Below are positions 27,300-39,663 of a stretch of DNA of 64,000 nt, piece by piece (positions within the stretch are counted from its first letter, which is position 1; each line of letters starts with the position of its first letter). This DNA is from Heterohyrax brucei (Eukaryota > Chordata > Mammalia > Hyracoidea > Procaviidae), in contig CM053140.1 of the NCBI GenBank assembly GCA_028571685.1, forward strand, positions 23,975,501-24,039,500. The letters are read 5' to 3'. The notes beneath the pieces were generated by a model, which was not told the DNA's origin, made no database searches, and was given only the letters and a program-made list of their open reading frames with translations. The translations under genes were made by a program, and so were the position numbers.

Positions 27300-27640
27300 T
27301 ATCTGTGAGGGAGTTTTTAGCCAGTAGGCAAATAACTGTATTAGGACATCCTCCCTGCTTACCTGATCTGGTCCCCAGTGACTTTTTTCTTTACCCCGAA
27401 ATAAATATTGAAAGGAAGATATTTTGATGACCTTCAGGGCATCAGGAGTAGTATGTTGACAGACAGCACGGATGACTGGTCCAGAAAGAGTTCCAAAATT
27501 GCTCTGAAGGGTGGACTAGGCACGGGCATTGGTGCATAGCTTCCCAAGGGGAGTACATCAAAGGTGACTGTCATCATGATATTCAGCAATGAGATGTGTA
27601 GCAGTTTTTTAGGATAAATTCATGAACTTGTCAGCCTTAT
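27300..27640 (+). mobile_element. Mariner transposase remnant
   Basis: Sense phrases 'acctgatctggtccccagtg', 'aaagagttccaaaattgctc' and 'gatattcagcaatgagatg' are typical of the 3' end of a mammalian mariner transposase. The frame is broken. The same family is seen at 63402-63757. Confidence 0.75.
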
Positions 27641-27734
27641 GTATCTATTATTGGTTGTCTTTATCTTTCTATCTATTCATTCATTCTTTTTTACGCAGCT
27701 TTATGAGGTATAATTAGCATATAATGTTGTTGTC

Positions 27735-30700
27735 CTCCACTTGTCTGTCAGTTTTGTCCTATTATGAGGGCTTGCATATTGCTCTCATGCTGAAAACTAC
27801 GTCACTGGTATTCAGATACCAGCAGGATCACCCATGGCAGACGGGTTTCAGCTGAGCTTCTAGACTCAGGTAGACTAGGAAGAAGGACCTGGCAGTCTGC
27901 TTCTGGAAGGAATTAGCCAGGGAAAACCTTATGAACAGCAGCAGAATATTGTCAGACATAGTGCCAGAAAATGAGCCCCTCAGGTTAGAAGACATTCAAA
28001 AGACGGCTGGGGAAAAGCTGCCTCCTCAGAGTAGAGTTGACCTTAATGATATGGATGGAGTCGTGCTTTCAGGACCTTCTTTTGCTGATGTGGCATGACT
28101 CAAAATCAAAAGAAACAGCTGCAAACATCCATTAATAACAAAAATAGTATGTACCAAGTATGAATCTAAGAAAATTGGAAATCATCAAAAATGAAATGGA
28201 ATGCCAAAACATTAATATCCTAGGCATTACTGAGTTGAAATGGACTGGTATTGGCCATTCGAATCTGAAAATCATGTAGTCTATTATGCTAGGAATGAAA
28301 ATTTGAAGAGGAATGGCATTACATTCATTGCCAAAAAGAAGAGTTCAGGATGTATCTTGAAGTACAGTGTTGTCAGTGATAGGATAATATCCACATGCCT
28401 TCAAGGAAAGCCAGTTAATATGACTATTATTCAAATTTGTGCATCAACTACTAAGGCCAAAGAAGAAGAAACTGAAGATTTCTACCAGCTTCTGCAGTCT
28501 GAAATTGATCAAATATGCGATCAGGATGTACTGATAATTACTGGTGATTGGAATGCAAAAATTGGAAACGAAGAAGGATCGCTAATTGGAAAATATGGCC
28601 TCGGTTGTAAAAATTATGTCAGAGATCACATGATAGAGTTTTGCAAGAAAATGACTTCTTCAGTGCAAATATCTTTTTTTCACCAACAGAAACAGAAACT
28701 ATATTCATGGGCCTCACCAGATGGAATGCACAGGAATCAACTCAGCTACATTTGTGGAAACAGACAATGGAAAAACTCCACATCAGAACAAGATTAGAGG
28801 CCAGCTGTGGCACAGACCATCAGTTGCTCATGTGCAAGTTCAAACTGAAGCTGAAGAGAATTAGAGCAAGGCCTCAAGAGCCAAAGTACAACCCTGTGTA
28901 TATCCCACCTGAGTTTAGAGGCCATCTCGAGAATGGATTTGATGGATTGAACTCTAATGACTGAAGACCAGATGAGTTGTGGGGTGACATTGAGGACACC
29001 ATATGTGAAGGCAGCAAGAGGTCACTATAAAGACAGGAAAGAAACAAAAGACCGAACTGTGTGTCAGAAGAGACTCTGAAACTTTCTCTTAAAAGTCAAA
29101 TAGCTAAAGCAAAAGAAAGACATGATGAAGTAAAAGTACTGAACAGACGATTTCAAGGGGTGTCTGGAGAAGACAAAGTGGTATAACGACATGTGCAAAG
29201 AGCTGGAGATAGAAAACCAAAAAGGAAGCATGTGCTCTGCATTTCTCAAGCTGAAAGAACTGAAGAAAAAACTCAAGCCTTGAGCTGCAAGAGTGGAAGA
29301 TTCTACAGGGAAAGTATTAAACAGGGAGCATGAGAGGAAGATGGAAGGAATACACAAAGTCATTATATCAAATAGAATTTATAGACGTTCAACCATTTCA
29401 AGAGGTAGTATGTGATCAGGAACTGATGGTGCTGAAGGAAGAAGTTGAAGCTGTATGAAGGCATTGGTGAGAAACAAGGCCCAGGAATTGATAGAAAGCA
29501 GTTGAGATGTTTCAACAAACAGTTGCAGCCCTGAAGTGCTCACTCGTCTATGCCAAGAAATTCAGAGGACAGCTACCTGGCTAACTAACCAGAAGAGACC
29601 CATATTTACACCTATTCCTAAGGAAGGTGATCCAATCAAATGTGGAAATTATTGAATGATATCATTAATATCACACACAAGTAAAATTTTGTTAAAGATC
29701 ATTCCAAAGTCACTGAAGCAGTATATTGAGGAGGAACTGCCAAAAATTCAAGCCAGATTCAGAAGAGGACATGGAACCAGGAATATCGTTGCTGACGTCA
29801 GATGGACCTTGGCTGAAAGCAGAGAATACCAGAAAGGTGTTTGTGTTTTACTGAAAATGCAAAGACATTCAGCTGTATAGATCATAACAAATTGAAATAA
29901 CATTGTGGAAAATGGGAACTTTGAGCATTTAATTGTGCTCATGAGGAATCTGTAAATGGATCAAGAGGCAGTTGTTTGAGCAGAACAAGGGGATACTGCA
30001 TGATTTACAGTCAGGAAAGGTGTGTGTATCAAGGTTGTGTCCTTTCACCATATATTCTCAACCCGCACGATAAGCAAATAGTCCAAGAAGCTGGACTATA
30101 TGAAGAAGAGGGCTTCAGGATGGCGGAAACATTCATTAACAACCTGTGTTATTCAGGTGACAGAACCTTGCTGGAAGTGAAGAGGATTTGAAACACTGAT
30201 GAAGATCAAAGACCACAGCCTTCAGTATGGATTGCACCTCAACATCAAGACAACAAAAATCTTCACAGCTGGACCAGCAAACAGCATCATGATAAACAAA
30301 GATTGAAGTTGTCAGGAATTTTATTTTACTTGCATCTGCAATCAACACCCGTGTGAGCATCCGTCAAGAAATCAAAAAATGCATTGCAATGGGAAAATCT
30401 GCTGCAAAAGACCTCTTGAAATGCTGAAAAGTAAAGATGTCACCATGAAGACTAAGGTGCACCTGATCCAAGCATGGTATTTTCAATCGCCTCATATGCA
30501 TGTGAAAGCTGGATAATGACTAAGGAAGACAGAAGAATTAATACTTTTTAATTGCGGTGTTGAAGAATGCTGAATATACTATGGACTGCCAGAAGAACAA
30601 ACAGATTGGTCCTGGAAGTAGTACAACTGGAGTGCTCTTTAGGAGCAAGGATGGAGAGACTACATCTTACATACTTTGAATGTGTTGTCACGAGGGATTG

Positions 30701-30920
30701 GTCCTTGGAGAAGGATATCGTGCTTGGTAAAGTAGAGGGGGTCAAAGAAAAAGAGAAAGACCCTAAACAAGATGAGTGGATATAGTGGCTGCAAAAATGG
30801 GCTTAAGTATAAGAAAGATTGCAGGCATGGTGCAGAACTGAGTGGTGTTTCCTTCTGTTGTACATAGGGTTCTTGTGAGTCAGAACCGACTTGATGTCAC
30901 CTAAAAACAACAACAACAAC
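27735..30920 (+). mobile_element. RTE LINE, near full length, inactive
   Basis: About 3.2 kb, sense. The 5' leader 'cagataccagcaggatcacc' is followed by an endonuclease frame (28240-28797) with the DWNAKIG motif (GDWN, catalytic Asp-Asn) and a DHQ-like H-box downstream at 28815-28830 (TDHQLL). Reverse-transcriptase pieces (KIIPKSLKQYIEEELP at about 29692) follow in several frames, broken by stops. It ends with the (CAA)n tail at 30905-30921. Closest to the BovB/RTE group found in elephants. Confidence 0.9.
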
Positions 30921-30952
30921 ATCTATTACTACTGTTGTTAACAACAAAGACA

Positions 30953-31072
30953 AGAAAACAAGCCCATTACCATCAAGTTGATTTCTGACTCACAGCTATC
31001 CTACAGGACAGAGAAGAGCTGCTCCACAAAGTTTCCAAGGACCACCTGGTGGATTCACACTGCCAGTATTTT
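30953..31072 (-). repeat. AfroSINE fragment, antisense
   Basis: 'cattaccatcaagttgattt', 'acaggacagagaagagctgc' and 'tttccaaggaccacctggtg', cut before the head. Confidence 0.8.
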
Positions 31073-31079
31073 AGTTGTT

Positions 31080-31655
31080 GTTGGTGATGACTGTATGTAC
31101 AACAGAACAAAATACCACCTGGGCCTGCACCGTTTTCACAGTTGTTGCTGTGTTGGAACCCATTGTTGGCTGCTGTTGCGTCATTTTATCTCTTTGAGGG
31201 TCTTCATCTTTTCGGCTGACCCTCTGTCTTACCAAGCATGATGGCCTTCTTTAGGGACTGGTCCCCTCTGATAACATGTGTAAAGTACCTTAGACGAAGC
31301 CCGGCCATGCTTGCTTCTAAGAAACATTCTATTCTGACTGTATTCGCCAGACACATTTGTTTATTCTTCTGACAATCCATGGCATATTCAATACTCTTCA
31401 CTAACAACATAATTCAAAGGCATCATTTTTTCTTCAGTCTTCCTTATTAGTTGCACAGTTTTTGCACGCATATGAGGTGACTGAAAACATTATGAAAAGC
31501 ATCACCTTAGTCCTCAAAGTGACATCTTTGCTTTTTAACAATTTAAAGAGGTCTTTTGTGCATATTTACCCCATACAGTGCGTTGTTTGATTTCTCGACT
31601 GCTGCTTCCATGGGTGTTGATTGTGGATCCAAGTGAAACGACACCCTTTAGCATA
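31080..31655 (-). mobile_element. RTE LINE 3' fragment, antisense
   Basis: Antisense 3' end: 'tgtacaacagaacaaaatac', 'gttgttgctgtgttgg', 'ccaagcatgatggccttc' and 'tgactgctgcttccatggg'-type phrases in order. Truncated at 31655. Confidence 0.85.
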
Positions 31656-31935
31656 AGAACAAAGCTTATAAATTTCAAATGTGCAGTTTTATGGGTTTTC
31701 ACAAATGTCTACAGTTTGATAACTGCTACCACAATCAAATTTCTCCATATCTCTTTGGAATAAATACCTCCCAGATGCCCCTGCCCTGGCTGTCATAAAG
31801 GTGCTGTCATCTTGTTTAGGATTCTATGTAAATGGAATCATGCATTGTGTAGGATTTAGAGTCATTTCCAGTTTTGGGTGATTATGAATAGAGCTGCTAC
31901 AAATATTTCATATACAGGTTTTTGTATGAAAGTAT

Positions 31936-32457
31936 TGTTTTAGCCAGCTAGGGCTGCTCTAACTGAAATAACACAGAGTAGATGGCTTTAACAAAGGAAG
32001 GTTTATTCTTACATAGTCCGGAAAGCTACAAGTCCAGATCAGGATGTGTGCTCCAGGGAAAGGCTTTCCCCTTGTCAGCTCTGCAGGAAAGTCCAGTATT
32101 GCATCAGTCTTTGTCCAGGGAGCCTCTTGGCTCAGGAACCTCAGGTCTGAAGGACGCGCTCTTCTCCTGGTGTTGCTTTCTTGATGGTACGAAGTTCCCA
32201 ATTCTCAGCCTTCTTCCCTTTCCTTTTATCTCTTGCAGGATGAAAGGATTAAGTGTGGGGCAAGGCACACTCCTGGGAAACCCCTTTACAGTGGAGCAGG
32301 GAGGTGATCTTCTGAAGGGATTTACAGCCCCATACTAATCCTATAACATACAGCATAGGAAAACCACAAAGTGGAGGGCAGTCACAAGATACTGGAAATC
32401 ATGGCCCAGCCACATGGCTACACATATTTTTTGGGGGACACAATTCACTCCATGACA
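31936..32457 (-). mobile_element. Solo LTR (family A), antisense
   Basis: 522 bp, TGTTTTAG to CATGACA, similar along its length to the copy at 26654. The flanks agtat and gtgta do not form a clear duplication, so the TSD has decayed. Confidence 0.85.
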
Positions 32458-32579
32458 GTGTACTTTCAGCTTTTAGACTAAATACCTACTAATGGAATTG
32501 CTGGGTCATATGGTAGGTGCTTATTTAACTTTATAAGAAATTTCCAAATTGTTTTCCAGAGAAGCTATGCCATTATCTC

Positions 32580-32750
32580 TGGAAACTCTGGTGGTGTAGT
32601 AGTTAAGGGCTATGTCTGCTAACCAAAATGTCAGCAGTTCAAATCCTCCAGGTGCCCCTTGGAAACTATGGAGCAGTTCTACTGTGTCCTATACAGTCAC
32701 TACAAGTCAGAGTCAACTCAGTGGCAGTGGGTTTGGTTGTTTCTTTTTTT
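32580..32750 (+). repeat. AfroSINE inside older L1
   Basis: 'aaactctggtggtgtagtag', 'ccaaaatgtcagcagttcaa', tail 'gagtcaactcagtggcag' and a T run. Confidence 0.92.
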
Positions 32751-33099
32751 TAAAAGCATGTATGAGAGGTATAGTTGCTCCAAGTTCTCACCAGCACTTG
32801 GTATTGTCAGTGTTGTTTTTGTTTGTTTGTTTTACCATTTTAATAGACGTGTAGTTTTTATATGTATTTCCCTAATGGCTAATGATGTTGACAACTTTTT
32901 CATGTGCTTCTCTGCTATGTGTATGTCCCCTTTTGTGAAGTCACCAGGTGTTTTATCTATTTTATCTTGTTTCCTTACTGTTGATTTTTGAGTTTTTTAC
33001 ATATTCCAGATAAAACTCTTCTGTTAGATATGTAGTTTGAAATACGTGGTCTGTAGCTTGTCTTTTTCATTTTTTTAACATTGTCTTTCACGGAGTAGA

Positions 33100-33271
33100 G
33101 GAAGCCCTGGTGGTGTAGTGAGTTAAGTGCCACGTCTGCTAACCAAAAGGTTGGCAGTTTGAATGCCCTACACACTCCTCAGAAACTCTATGGCGCAGTT
33201 CTACTCTGACCTCTAGGGTCGCTATGAGTTGGACCCGACTAGACAGCAGTGGGTTTGGTTTTTGGTTTTTT
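33100..33271 (+). repeat. AfroSINE, well preserved
   Basis: 'gccctggtggtgtagtgag', 'aaccaaaaggttggcagttt', 'gggtcgctatgagttgg' and a long GTTT-type tail. One of the youngest-looking copies in the window. Confidence 0.93.
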
Positions 33272-33291
33272 CATGAGTCAGAAGTTTAAAA

Positions 33292-33846
33292 TAAATATAT
33301 ATGTATATATTTTATTGTATTGTAAATGAAAGCGTACAATCCAAGTCGATTTATCACACAAAACCTTGTACACACACTGCTATACAACTGTAACTGCTCT
33401 CCCACCCTGTGACAGCACACTCCTTTCCACCCTATATTTTCTTGTCCGTTCAATCAGCACCTGTCCCCCTCTGCCTTCTCATTTCACTCGGGACAGGAGT
33501 TGCCCAGTTAGCCTCGTGTATCTACTTAAGCCAGAAAGCACACTCTTCACTGGTATCATTTGATGTCTTGTCCAGTCCAATCTTTCTCTCAAGAGTTGGC
33601 TTTGGCAATGGTTTCAGTTCTGGGGTGACAAAGAGTTCAGTGGCCATGTTCTCAGGGGACCCTCCAGTCTGATGGAACATCAAGTCTGATTTTTTAATAG
33701 AGTTCAAATTCTGTACATCCATTTTTCACCCGGTACATCAGGGACTCTCCACTGTGTTGCCTGTCAGGAAAGTCATTGGCAGTACCCGGGCACCATCTAG
33801 TTCTTCTGATCTCGTGCTGATGTAGTCTCTGTATTATACTGTCCTT
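33292..33846 (-). mobile_element. 5'-truncated L1 3' end, antisense, 14-bp TSD
   Basis: It matches the 3' UTR type of the L1 at 38668 (acacactcc/attcc 'gacagcacactcctttcc' region). It is flanked by perfect 14-bp duplications tcagaagtttaaaa at 33278-33291 and 33847-33860, the hallmark of L1 target-primed insertion. Confidence 0.85.
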
Positions 33847-33860
33847 TCAGAAGTTTAAAA

Positions 33861-34142
33861 TTTTTGATGACACACAATTTATTGTTTTTTTTTCTTTTAG
33901 GGATTGTGCTTTGGTGTCTTCTTGCTGGTACTTCTTGCTTTGGAACTCCTTGCTGAAACCCAAGTCATAAAGGTTTCTTCCCAATTTTTTTTTCTCAAAA
34001 TGTTGTGGTTTTGCTTTTAGATCTGTAGTCTATGTTAAATTTGCATAAGGTATGAAGTATACATTGAGGATAATTCTTTTTGCATATGAACGTCCAGGTG
34101 TTCCACCATTTGTTGAGAAAATTTTCTCCTTTGTACCTCTAT
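33861..34142 (-). repeat. Older L1 fragment, continuation
   Basis: AT-rich sequence with L1 ORF2 3'-like phrases ('ccaggtgttccaccatttg', 'ttgagaaaattttctcc'), resuming after the inserted L1 3' end. Confidence 0.6.
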
Positions 34143-34338
34143 TGTTGGGTGCTGTGGAGTCAATTCAGACTCAGAGTGACCACATGTAACAGATCAGACT
34201 GGCTTCTAAGGCTTCCTAGGCTGTGATTTTTATGGCAGCAGATTGCCAGGTCTTTCTCCTGCAGAGCTGCTGGATGGGCTGAAACCAACAACTTGCAGTC
34301 AGCAGCTGATGCTTAACCATTGCTCTATCAGGGCTCCT
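34143..34338 (-). repeat. AfroSINE, antisense
   Basis: 'gggtgctgtggagtcaattc', 'gcagattgccaggtctttc' and the head ending 'ctatcagggctcc'. Confidence 0.83.
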
Positions 34339-35280
34339 TTTGTACCTCACCTTCCCGTAACTGGCAGCCTTTGTTGGCTGTGAGATGTGAAGCTTCTGTG
34401 CTGTGGACAGTTTTGCCTTTTGGCCCTGGTTCTGAGAGTAAGACCACATCCGAGGTCAGTGAGTGATGGGCCAATCTGGCTCAGCAAGATCACTGAGAGA
34501 CTGATACCGACTAAGCCTCAGAAGGCCACATGGTGAGCTCATTAAGACTTTGGAAGATGGAGGCTCACAAGGAGCTTCCCAAATTGAAGATTGTAAACAT
34601 TCTGCTCTGGGAAGAGAGTTGAGCATGGCCTCTGGGGACTTCCCCTGTCCCTATGCCATTTCTTGTCCCAGGATGGTGACATCAATTTGGGGAATAGTGA
34701 TTGGGAATTCAACAGAGGGACTGATAGCAAAAACAGCAGAGACCCCAGACCAGATAGAAGGCAGAGGCCAGAAGGAGCAGAAGCTGGTGGAAAACAGCAG
34801 CGGCGGCCAGGGCAAGCAGAAGCTTTTATCTGCTGAAGAAAGAAGTGAGGAGTGGCCTGAACACCGACATGCTCAGGGCTACAACAACACAGAAAACAGT
34901 GAAGACCACCAGCAGCCCTGGACAATGGCAGAAACTCTGCCTGGAGTGCAAGGAGGCCCTTTATGAGGTTCAAGGTGGCCTGCCTGCCGACCTAGGTAGG
35001 TCAAACTCATAGAAGTTGCCTTTGGAGAGGTTCTGCTTTGAGAGCTGTTGTGAGGCCAGCCCAGGGCCATCCTGAGCTGCTCTGTTGTGAGCTGGACCAA
35101 CAGTGGAGGAGGCAGAGCCAGCCAAGAGGAGCCACTGGGAAAGGGAGAGACAGCAAGCGTAGTCACGCAGCATCTGACCTGAGCCAGCAACAGTGAATCA
35201 AACATCTAAACTATGGCATACCTGCGGACACTTACCGTGTGCCAGCCCACTGCCACTAAGAATAAACATAAACTTCTTGC
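34339..35280. other. Unassigned sequence, possible LTR
   Basis: About 0.9 kb with an AATAAA near its right edge (35260-35265) and GC content above its neighbours. It could be an ERV LTR. A 138-codon open frame (34550-34966) has no recognisable homology. No gene is claimed. Confidence 0.4.
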
Positions 35281-35690
35281 TGTTAAGGACTGAATTGTAT
35301 TTCCCTCAAATATGGGTTGTAAATCTTAACCCCTATTCCTGTAGTTGGAAAACCTGGTGTTGTGGTGGTTAAGCGCCAGTCTGCTAACTAAAACATCAAT
35401 GGTTTCAATCCGCCAGGCACTCCTTGGAAACCCTAGGGGTAGTACTACTCTGTCCTATAAAGTCGCTATGAGTTGGCATTGACTCAATGGCAACAGGTTT
35501 TATTAACCACAGGAGTGGTTATAATTCCGTTTGGGAATGGATTTCTTTGTTAGGCTAATAGGGAAGTTTTAGTGTAGGGCATGTCTTAAGTACATCTATT
35601 TTCAGATATGAAAGGAGAAGATTAGGAGAGCAGAGATGGGGGAAGATAGATGCCGTCCACATGAGGATCACCAAGACCCGAGGAGTAAAA
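35281..35690 (+). repeat. MaLR-like LTR, truncated, split by AfroSINE
   Basis: The sense start 'tgttaaggactgaattgtat' and 'cttaacccctattcctgtag' continue after the SINE with 'tataattccgtttgggaatg' and 'ctattttcagatatgaaagg'. Confidence 0.65.
35345..35505 (+). repeat. AfroSINE inside LTR
   Basis: 'acctggtgttgtggtggtta', 'gccaggcactccttggaaac', tail 'ggcattgactcaatggcaac'. Confidence 0.9.
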
Positions 35691-35740
35691 ATGTGCCTTC
35701 TTTCCCCTTTATAACTTCTTTACATTGTGCTCTCAATCCC

Positions 35741-36290
35741 TGTCATGAATTGAGTTGTATCCCCCCCAAAATGTGTATAGCAATTTGGCTGGGTCATGAT
35801 TCAAAGTATTTTTTGATTGCCTTCCACTGTGTGATTTTCCTGTGCTATAAATCCTAATCTCTGCCTGTGGTTAACAAATTGGATTATGTTAAAGAGGATT
35901 GGGGTAGGAGCGTAACACCCTTCCAAAGATCACCTCCTTGCTCCATTGTAAAAGGAGTTTCCCTGCAATGTGGCGTGTACCACCTTTCATCCTGCAAGAG
36001 ATACAAGAAAAGGGAAGCAGGCAGAGAGTTGGGGATCTCACACCATCAAGAAAGCAGCACTAGGAGCAGAATGTGTCCTTTGGACACGAGGTTCTTGCAC
36101 CAAGATGCCCTCAGACATCATACAACATAGAGATCTTCCTCCAGAGTCAACATAGAGAGAGTGTATTCCCTTGGAGCCAGCACCTGGAATTAGGACTTCT
36201 AACCTACTGGACTGTGAGAGAATAAACTTTCCTTTGTTATACCCTCCACTAATGGAATTTCTCTTAGAGCAGTACCGTATGACTAAAACA
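35741..36290 (+). mobile_element. Solo LTR (family A), sense
   Basis: 550 bp, TGTCATGAATTG to GACTAAAACA, sense orientation. Near-match 5-bp flanks atccc and acccc. It contains 'gagaataaactttcctttg', the likely LTR poly(A) signal. No internal viral sequence adjoins it. Confidence 0.87.
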
Positions 36291-36329
36291 ACCCCCAACT
36301 AAAACATCATTTAAAATATCTGTACCAGC

Positions 36330-36522
36330 TTAAAGTCTCCGGATTGTGCTAACCTAGAGGTTGGTGTTCTGAATCCGTTCAGAAGCTCTACAGGAAAAGG
36401 CCTGATGACCTGCTTCCAAAAGGTCACAGCCAAGAAAATGCTTTGGAAGAGGTCTACTCTGCAACACATAGGGCTGCATGAGTCAGAAGCAACTCAGCTG
36501 CAATGGGTTTACTTCTGGTGTT
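36330..36522 (+). repeat. AfroSINE
   Basis: 'agtctccggattgtgctaac', 'ggcctgatgacctgcttcc', tail 'gaagcaactcagctgcaatg'. Confidence 0.82.
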
Positions 36523-36918
36523 TGGTATCAGTTTGGGATGGAGGGCTTTGGGCTGCAAGTAATGGAAAATCACGATACAGGTGGGTTTAAATTATAAAGA
36601 CAATTTATTCTTTCATGTAACAAGAAATCTCATCAAGAGCTTGGGTCTTTTTTTTCTCTCCCGTCATTTCTACTCTGCCATTCTCAGATACAGCACCTCC
36701 AAGTAGTTGCAGAATCGCTGGACATCACCTTCTCTCACAGCCCCAGCTAAAGGCAAAATCCTCTAGAACAAAAAACCCCGAAGGCTCTTTGAACATATAT
36801 TTTTAAATGCAGATTACGGATTCCCCTTCAGCTGACTTCTCTTCCACTCTCATTGCCCAGCACTGAACCATGAGCCCATTCCTATACAAGATTCTAGCAA
36901 GAAAACAGAGTTACTTTT

Positions 36919-37516
36919 TGTATTAGTTTCCTGTGGGTGCTGTAACAGGGTATCACACACTTGATGGCTTCTGCTGTTTTTGTGTGCTTTTGAGTAGATT
37001 CTGATTCCTGGTGACCCTGTGGGACAGAGTAGAATGGTCCCAGAGTTTTCAAGGAGTGGCTGACTGGATTCAACTTGCTGACATTTTGGTTATCAGCCTG
37101 AGCTCTTAACCACTTGGTCACCAGGTCTCCACTGGTGGCTTATAAGAAGAGAAATCTATCATCTCATAGTTCTGGAAGCCAGAAGTCCTGTATCAGTGTG
37201 TCAGCCATTCTGAGTCTTTGAGGGAAAATGTGTCCCATGCATCTCTCCCAGCTCCTGCTAATGGCAGGATCCTTGGTGTCCTTGGCTTGTGGCTGCATCA
37301 CTCCCAATCTCTTCCTTCATCATCACATGCCGTCTTCCCGCTCTGTCTCTTCTCCTTTATAAAGGCGTCACTCGTTGTGGATTAGTCCCTACTCTACTCC
37401 AGCGTGACCTCATGTTAAGTGACAGCTTTAAAAACCCTACTTTCAAACAAGGTCATGTTCACAAGTAACAGGTGTCAATACTTTAGCATATCTCTTCTAA
37501 GGACACAATGCACAAC
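36919..37516 (-). repeat. MLT1/MST-like LTR, antisense, split by AfroSINE
   Basis: It starts 'tgtattagtttcctgtggg' and resumes after the SINE with 'tggcttataagaagagaaat' and 'ctcatagttctggaagccag'. The right edge is 'aggacacaatgcacaac'. Confidence 0.8.
36973..37132 (-). repeat. AfroSINE, antisense, inside LTR
   Basis: 'tgattcctggtgaccctgtg', 'agttttcaaggagtggctg' and head 'taaccacttggtcaccagg'. Confidence 0.85.
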
Positions 37517-38174
37517 ACTGTGATTGGCTTTATTATAATAAAATTCTCCTTTCTGGGGTTGCATAGATAGGAGTCCAGCTTCCACAATTCCCCCCAAAAC
37601 CCTGATAAAATCAGGGTTTTGTTACTGAAGAATAAGAGGAAAAAGAGATGTTGGGTGTGTCACCAAAAATTCTGCATAGCGTTTCCTGACATCAATTAGA
37701 TTGGCCTTTCCGTTTAAAACCACCTTTTTAAGGTACTGTCTTTCTCATTTGGACAAACATTGGTGATTTGAGGCTTCTTCCACTTCCTTTCCAAAGATGG
37801 TGTCTCAGTGAGGTAGAAGCTCTTAGACTGCAGTGGTCACCTTGGGCTAACTCAGCCCACCTGAACTTGCCCTGGTGTTATAGACCCTGCTAAGTCTTAG
37901 CCACATGGTCCTTTCTTGGCCTAGCCATCAGGACTCTGTACAGACTTAGCAGCTGTCAGTGGCTTTCCAGGGCTTGTGGAAACACATGGATCCTTCCCAT
38001 TGTACATGGGAGCTGAGGAAGGTGAAGGTTTGGGTGTCTACTCTGTCTACCTAACCGTGGTAGAGACAACCATGCTCATCTAGGTTCACACTGCATGGGA
38101 GGCTCTTTACAGATTTCATAACACGGAGAAGAGAAGAGGCCTTCAGTTTTGCACACACCCCTATACAACCTATG
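37517..38174. other. Unassigned sequence
   Basis: No exon or family-assignable repeat seen. GC is moderate and no long open frame is supported by homology. Confidence 0.4.
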
Positions 38175-38510
38175 TATTGATTGTTGAATGTTGCATAACA
38201 AATTACCCCAGACTTAGTGGCTTATAACCATTGCAACACCGGGGAGCTGCTAACACCTACAGGCCTGAAGGTGCAAAAGTGGTTACACCCATCTAGGGAA
38301 AGTATCTTTAGCTTCTGGTTTAGGGGAACAGCCACCCATAGAAACCAAGTAGAGAAGAAGTTGAGAGAATAACATCCCAAACCTTCTCTCTTCCTGCTTT
38401 CCATCCCCTGCCAGGGTCTCTCATTGGCCAAACCCAAATAGAAGTCAGAAGGCAGAGGCCCATACAGGCTGGTATTCCAGGTAAGAAAACAGAGTGAAGA
38501 AGGTTGGACC
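38175..38510 (-). repeat. MaLR-like LTR remnant, antisense
   Basis: 'catacaaattaccccagac'-type start (gcataacaaattaccccag) followed by 'cttagtggcttataacc', the antisense MLT/MST motif. The rest is diverged. Confidence 0.5.
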
Positions 38511-39663
38511 TGCACAGATTAATGGAAGATACATCACATTACACTCAGATTATATCTTCCTGGAGAGTAACATGATGGCAGCCTCATTACCATTACTTTT
38601 TTTCCTAGTTCTCTATACTCAAGTTGTAACTAGGTTATCAATTTGAGATCTTCCTTCTTTCTTTCTTTCTTTTTTTTAATTTAATATGACCGAGTGAAAA
38701 TGTACACTCGCGTATAAATTTACATGCCCACCTATATGCAGCTTCCACTGCTCTCGCTGTCCGGTGACAGCACACTATTCCTCTCTGCTCCATACATGTC
38801 TCATCCTCCCCACAGCCTCCTTTCTGCTCCTCTCCACCCACTCTCCTTCCTCCAGCCAGAGGCAAGCAGGATGATATCCTATAGATGCATAGAACCATAA
38901 AGTGCGTCCAATATATGGACACGCTGCATTGCCAAGTCCAATCCATTCGTGTGCAAACAGTGGACCTTTGTTATGATTTATGGGCAAGGGGAGCATCAGG
39001 GCTAGAGGCCATGCTCCCAGGGGAACCCCAAAGCCGCCGGACCATCATTTGTGGTCTTTAAGCGGAGATCTTAGGATGCACCGCTTTTTATTCTTGTGTT
39101 GCCAGTGAGACTCAACTTAACGAGCTCCATCGCGGCTATCACTGGTGGTGGCCGGGCACCAACCAGTTCTTCCAGTCCCAAGTCGATGTAGGCACCCACT
39201 CATGTGGGTCTCTCTATCTTCTGGGTTGACTTTACCCCATGTCATTTTGGCCCTCGGTGAGCATCCGTTCCTGCTGAGTTGGGACTATTTGCTGTGCCCT
39301 CGAATGGCAGCTTGGCAGCTTTTAAGACCCCAGATGCCACTCACCAATGTGGGGTGCAGACAGCCCTGTTAGCAAAACGCTGGTTGTGCCAAATGGCCTG
39401 GATTCCGCCTAAGAGCATGGTCCCCAGCCCCCCGCCCCAGCTACTCTGACCTTGCAATATTGGGTTAAGATGGAAGGAGTACTCAAGTTATGCTGAAGTC
39501 CACTTAATGTTCTGGTTTCTAGTATGTGCTATCACCGATTTCACTCAACCAGATTTCTAGCAACTATCTAATCTAAACCCTCCCCCCCCCGCCCTTCCTC
39601 CCTCCCCTCCCTTGCAGCTGTCAAAGAGTCTTTTCTTCTATACACAAGTCTGTTTTTGAGATC

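Larger units (their letters stand above)
31656..33095 (-). mobile_element. Older L1 3' region, antisense, split by LTR and SINE
   Basis: Segments 31656-31935, 32458-32579 and 32751-33095 read as one diverged antisense L1 ('ggaattgctgggtcatatgg', 'cccaatggctaatgatgttg'-like). It was later interrupted by a solo LTR and an AfroSINE. Confidence 0.7.

Noticed and set aside
28240..28797. Host endonuclease-like gene
   Set aside because: It is the endonuclease region of an RTE LINE, with leader and (CAA)n tail in the expected places and broken downstream frames.
34550..34966. 138-codon open frame
   Set aside because: Low-complexity polar sequence without recognisable homology, in a stretch that may be an LTR. 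No splice or promoter support.
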